This document shows positions 60,043 through 64,000 of a stretch of DNA of 64,000 nucleotides, piece by piece. The DNA lies in contig NC_052511.1 of NCBI RefSeq assembly GCF_014356525.2, positions 12,985,675 through 13,049,674 of the forward strand, read 5' to 3'. The position numbers and the translations under genes were made by a program. Source of the stretch: Nilaparvata lugens. Lineage: Eukaryota > Arthropoda > Insecta > Hemiptera > Delphacidae. The notes beneath the pieces are model-generated. The model did no database searches. It was not told where the DNA came from and saw only the letters and a list, made by a program, of their open reading frames with translations. The stretch's first letter is position 1. Each line of letters starts with the position of its first letter.

Positions 60043-61037
60043 AATAAATATGATAAGAAATCAATGAAAACATTATTATCAAACCGATTACTAACCTTCC
60101 TTAATAATTTAATATTGGTATAGGACCTCGTGGCAACAATCCAATGTTTAATTCCTTCCAGCCGTTAGAAGCCTGCAATAAGGAAAAGAACAATTTTTAA
60201 ATATGTAATTAAATTATATACATCAGATAAAAAAGGACACAAGCGGGGATAATAAAATTAAAATTTGTTAATTACCTTTTTAAGAGAAAAAATTGAGCAG
60301 TTAGGTTAGTTATGAAAGTCGACAGCAAATTCTGATGTAACATGTAGCACTATGAAATGTAGAACAGCGACCAGCTGAGCAAAGCCACCTAAATCAAATA
60401 TGTGACGTCTGTTGAACATATGTTTATAAAAAGAAATACTGTACCCAAAAAGTTATTTATTATTGTTATTTATTATATTTATTAATGTCGATATATTTAT
60501 TTATATGTTTTATATTTATTACTTTTAATTATGCCACGTTTGTTACCTGAAAAAGACTTAAAGTGAATACCAGCTACCAAAACCAAAGAGCCATTAGCAA
60601 AAGAAAAGTATTGTACCTGATGTATAGAAAATTATTTATATTAAGACCTAAGAAATACTATAAGATATAAGCCCAGAAGTTTTGTGAATCGAAATTATTG
60701 TCTAAAAGGAATCATTTGTGAGAATTATGAAATGTGTGTAGTTAGGTTGGCGGCCCTGCAAGCGGCGAATTTAAAAATTACTATATGTTAAGTGTTGTCA
60801 GGAGGAGTACGTTTAGAAGTTTATATTTATGATATTTTATGTGTGTTGAGGAGGAGAATTTGTTATTGTATTTGATAAAGGTATAAAGGAGATGCAGCAA
60901 ATATGTCTGCGAACTATGATAGAAGTATGAGAGTATAATTTATAATAAAGTATAGTGTATATCGATGTATTGAAGGGTGGGTTTTCATTAAAAACATTGT
61001 GATTCTCAAATATTTTGAATTCAAACCCAGGGGCGCG
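60043..61037 (+). other. Gypsy 3' internal region, no envelope
   Basis: About 1 kb of AT-rich non-coding sequence with GAGGAGGAGAA at about 60,850 and CCAGGGGCGCG just before the LTR. No frame long enough for an envelope protein, so this is not an errantivirus with env. Confidence 0.7.
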
Positions 61038-63031
61038 TGTAACATATTAAATCTGGGTAGATAAAAAGCCCTAACAGAAACAGTAATAGGTCTGAAATAA
61101 AGTAACTGGCTAATATCGCCAAATAGATAATAACTAAGATTAGATAGCATCAGCTTGTTCTGGCTAAATGGTACAAGAACCTAAAAAGGATTTGAAGGGA
61201 GTTTATTGCTCAAAAATAGATTATTATATAAAATATTTAAAGATTGAGGTTATGTACATGTATTCACGGATCGGTGACCTAGAGATCGATCAAACCGAGG
61301 AACGTAGAATCTGACCAAAACCCCTTGGCAGAGCTTTATTGCAATCAGATGGTGTGCAATATGAAAAAACACCCGTCCACGTGGCTAATTATTAGGTAGC
61401 ATGGAATTAATATTAATGTATAGAATATTAACTAGCATGCAAAGAGCATAAATAAAAAACCAAATAAAAATAATTTAATGTATTCAGGAAATAAGAGTTA
61501 CCAGGCGCATGAATACCGAATAAAATTTGCATGCACCAATAGTAAAACGGCAGTTAATAGGCGGCAACTGTAGGCCAGTTCAAAAATATTTCTATATATT
61601 TATATAAATGTACTAGATTTTGTGTTAAAATTTGTGTAATCTATGTTATCGATATGGCTCGAATGCAAAGAAATTATTAATCATATAATCTAAGCAATAT
61701 TTTGGTATTTTTTGTAAGATCTATTTGAACCTAAATGGCGGAGGACTAAGATATTTAAATTTTATGCTAATTTGAAAGTCGGAAAGAGGATCTGTAAAAC
61801 TTGAGAAGGAAGAACCAGCACTCGCCAGCCAAATGCCACCATAAGAGGACTCCAAATATTTTAGAGCATAGTACCTTGCTAATGATTTTGTAAAAGTTAA
61901 AGTTAAAGTAAATTATTAAATTTCTTAAAAGACTTCGTGATGCTATTGTGAAGCAGAAGTCATTTTCATTTTGAATTAAACTTATAACCCCTTGGAGGAG
62001 ACGATTCCGGCTACCATATTCCCGGACCACATGGAGTTGGATCGACATCGGCGGCTTACAAGAAGATTTTCGACACGTGAGTGATTAAATTTGAATTAGT
62101 GATGGGCGCCCTAGTGCTTCGAATTAATCTGATGATCAAAGCTAGCTCGCCGAAAGGGTTTTTATTATAAATTGAGAAATTAATAAGAGTAATACTTGCG
62201 CAAGTAAAATTAGTATTAAAGGTATTTATTTGAAAGAAAAATATATAGATCAATATTTTAGAAGTTTCTATTAAATCAAAGAAGTACGAAATCTAGGCTA
62301 TTAAAACATATGCATATAATATTTAATTTTTTGCAATACAATTTGCGATAATTTATTATAGTTCTAATTCACTAGATGAATGGCTCTACCTATTCCGTCA
62401 GGTGCCGAATCTTGCACCCTGAGATAAAAATATATATTCGATACAAATAAATCTACTAAATACTAGAGATTTTAATATATATATATATTTGGATTATTAG
62501 TGGCTAATTTATCAAGCTGATCTTAGAGCACACATTTTTTGATTGAATTATCCAAGTCGACAAGTATTAGCAAGTGCATATCGCAGCTACATGCAAAAGA
62601 ATGCATATGATTTTAAGATAAAGGCACATGGTAATGATTCGTGCCATAAATCTAGAATATAAAGTTTAGCCTGTGATATTTTTATTGATTTCAATTATTG
62701 TTCTATTTTTATATTATATTTTTATCGCTCTTTATATATTTTTTGCCTCGATCTATTTTTTGCATTATTTGTTTAATATATGTATGAACATTCATGGTGT
62801 GCAATTTATTTTTTATTCCTCAACACTATAGTATAAGTATCATATTTATATATATTTATTATTTATTGAATTACAAGAGTTATAGGAGAAGCTCATACCT
62901 AAGCCTATCAAGATTTTTTAAGACTGAATACTATTAGAAAACCACGACCTAATTATATCAAATCTCATGCTTTACCGACTGATGCCAAGCAGGAGGCTAA
63001 TCGTTATTTAAATATAAAGAATAACGTGACA
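61038..63031 (+). repeat. Gypsy right LTR, 1,994 bp
   Basis: Identical to the left LTR except for four extra single bases, near 62,615, 62,870, 62,961 and 63,009. Each lies in or extends an A or T run. No substitution was noticed. Confidence 0.95.
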
Positions 63032-63151
63032 TGTTGTAGACGCAAAATCATCATAAAAAGTCTGTTGAACGTCCATTCTATTGCTGAGTCTTCTTATTTG
63101 ACTGAGGGAATTTTCCTGTATTCTGTCCTTGTTAGTTCTATTCTCTATGTT
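63032..63151 (-). pseudogene. upstream half of the ORF split by the Gypsy insertion
   Basis: The minus-strand frame from 63,151 contains NKDRIQENSLSQIRRLSNRM and FYDDFAST, then reaches the TGTT duplication. It is preceded by an in-frame TAG, with CATAG/AATAG acceptor-like sites nearby, so it could be an internal exon. Phase continuity with 53,431-53,584 across a 9.4-kb element is the only evidence that it is real. Confidence 0.35.
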
Positions 63152-64000
63152 CTATTTCTCTATGGAGACCTGAACAAGAGAACGATTTTAGATTCTGTAG
63201 AGAACAGACATTATTCTCTGAGCTGATTCAATCATGACATATTCGTCTTGTTTTTTGTTCTCTCCTGGAGACTAAATTATATAATCGGGAATCATGTATT
63301 CCATCAGTTTTTAATCGCTTATCTTTTCTTCAATAACTTATTTATGAAGTATTTTATTTAATTCAGAGCGGTTGACTGCTGCACTTTATTATTATTGTAG
63401 GCTATGGATTAGTGACAGTCGAAAACCCATTTAAGGGTGAGTAATGAATATTTTATAGTATTGTTGTATTGTCTTTATTTTAATAATTTTGATATTACGT
63501 TGATGTATCAGGTAACAACCCCTGATTTAACAATTTTTCGTTATCAATTATTTTATGAATTTTACTGAATTTTGCAGTCTTACATCTGAGATGTATGACG
63601 ATATCCTAATGTACAAGAAAGTTATACTAAATGGAATATATTCCTATTTTTTATTGATACAGTCATTTATATCTCTGACCTTTTGTAATTGTGAGTAAAG
63701 TTTGAAATACCTACTGGTTGTACATCAACTGTAACTCTGTAACTGTTCATCATTCTTTTAACTAGTAATTTCTTTTCATAATCCCATTCATTATGGATTT
63801 CAAATTCTACAATTAAAACCTATAATATTCCTCTAATTTTAATATTTATGTAAATTGTATATATTGTATTCATTAGATGATTTCTTGAGAAATCATTCAT
63901 TGAATACAAGTATGTTATTCTAGCATTACTAAGTAGTTGTGACTTGTGTTGCAGGTTTTTTTTTTTGTGTGTGTGTGTATTCTTGAATACTCATTCGAGG
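63152..64000. other. intergenic, no supported gene
   Basis: AT-rich. A T run followed by (GT)n sits at 63,956-63,979. Nothing else was recognised. Confidence 0.5.

Larger units (their letters stand above)
53585..63031 (+). mobile_element. Gypsy (Metaviridae-type) LTR retrotransposon, 9.4 kb, young, short gag
   Basis: LTRs of 1,990 and 1,994 bp start TGTAACAT and end GTGACA. They differ only by four single-base indels that I can see. The internal region has a remnant gag, then protease, RT, RNase H and integrase in the Gypsy order. There is no envelope-like frame between integrase and the right LTR. Long LTRs and an RT with LAFGLRNA and YVDD recall the Osvaldo/Ulysses group, an assignment I hold only loosely. 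The primer site and polypurine tract are not obvious. Confidence 0.95.

Noticed and set aside
60043..61037. possible envelope gene of the Gypsy element
   Set aside because: No frame of useful length in the 1-kb region.

Overview
This window looks like an AT-rich, gene-poor stretch of an insect genome. The repeat content (Gypsy, BEL/Pao and Jockey retrotransposons, Helitron-like elements, foldback MITEs, 9-bp minisatellites) suggests a hemipteran, perhaps a planthopper. That assignment rests on recalled repeat families and was not tested. I find no complete host protein-coding gene, no tRNA or rRNA, no CRISPR array, and no bacterial gene organisation.

Layout. 1-13 kb: intergenic DNA with a possible LINE 3' end (225-600), a degenerate direct repeat, a minus-strand Helitron-like element (2,718-3,640), a 167-bp palindromic MITE (6,771-6,937), a second foldback element (8,330-8,790) and other non-autonomous repeats. 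13.1-13.7 kb: a 9-bp minisatellite of about 63 copies. 13.7-24.5 kb: mostly featureless, with a TATC/TA microsatellite and a MITE at 23.1-23.5 kb. 24.5-25.6 kb: a 5'-truncated LINE ORF2 fragment carrying a palindromic insertion with a 12-bp target duplication. 27.6-28.0 kb: a long pyrimidine-rich tract. 28.6-34.5 kb: a three-level nest, in which a Helitron-like element was interrupted by a BEL/Pao retrotransposon (398-bp LTRs, 5-bp TSD), whose gag was interrupted by a LINE-derived piece (13-bp TSD). 38-39.2 kb: a minus-strand LINE fragment bracketed by a roughly 250-bp direct repeat. 42.6-46.6 kb: a nearly complete Jockey element. 48.7-49.0 kb: a second 9-bp minisatellite, purely pyrimidine. 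53.6-63.0 kb: a young Gypsy element with LTRs of about 2 kb, a 4-bp TSD and a very short gag. It splits an open reading frame that is continuous across the empty site.

The coding content is almost all retroelement machinery: Gag-type zinc knuckles, aspartic proteases, reverse transcriptases, RNase H, integrase and an AP-type endonuclease. Nearly every break in these ORFs is a one-base indel at or next to a short homopolymer run, and the four differences I see between the two Gypsy LTRs are of the same kind. This makes assembly or long-read error a serious alternative to biological decay for those frameshifts. The large in-frame losses in BEL (RT fingers, integrase core) and Gypsy (capsid) cannot be explained that way. 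Those copies appear to be true non-autonomous derivatives.
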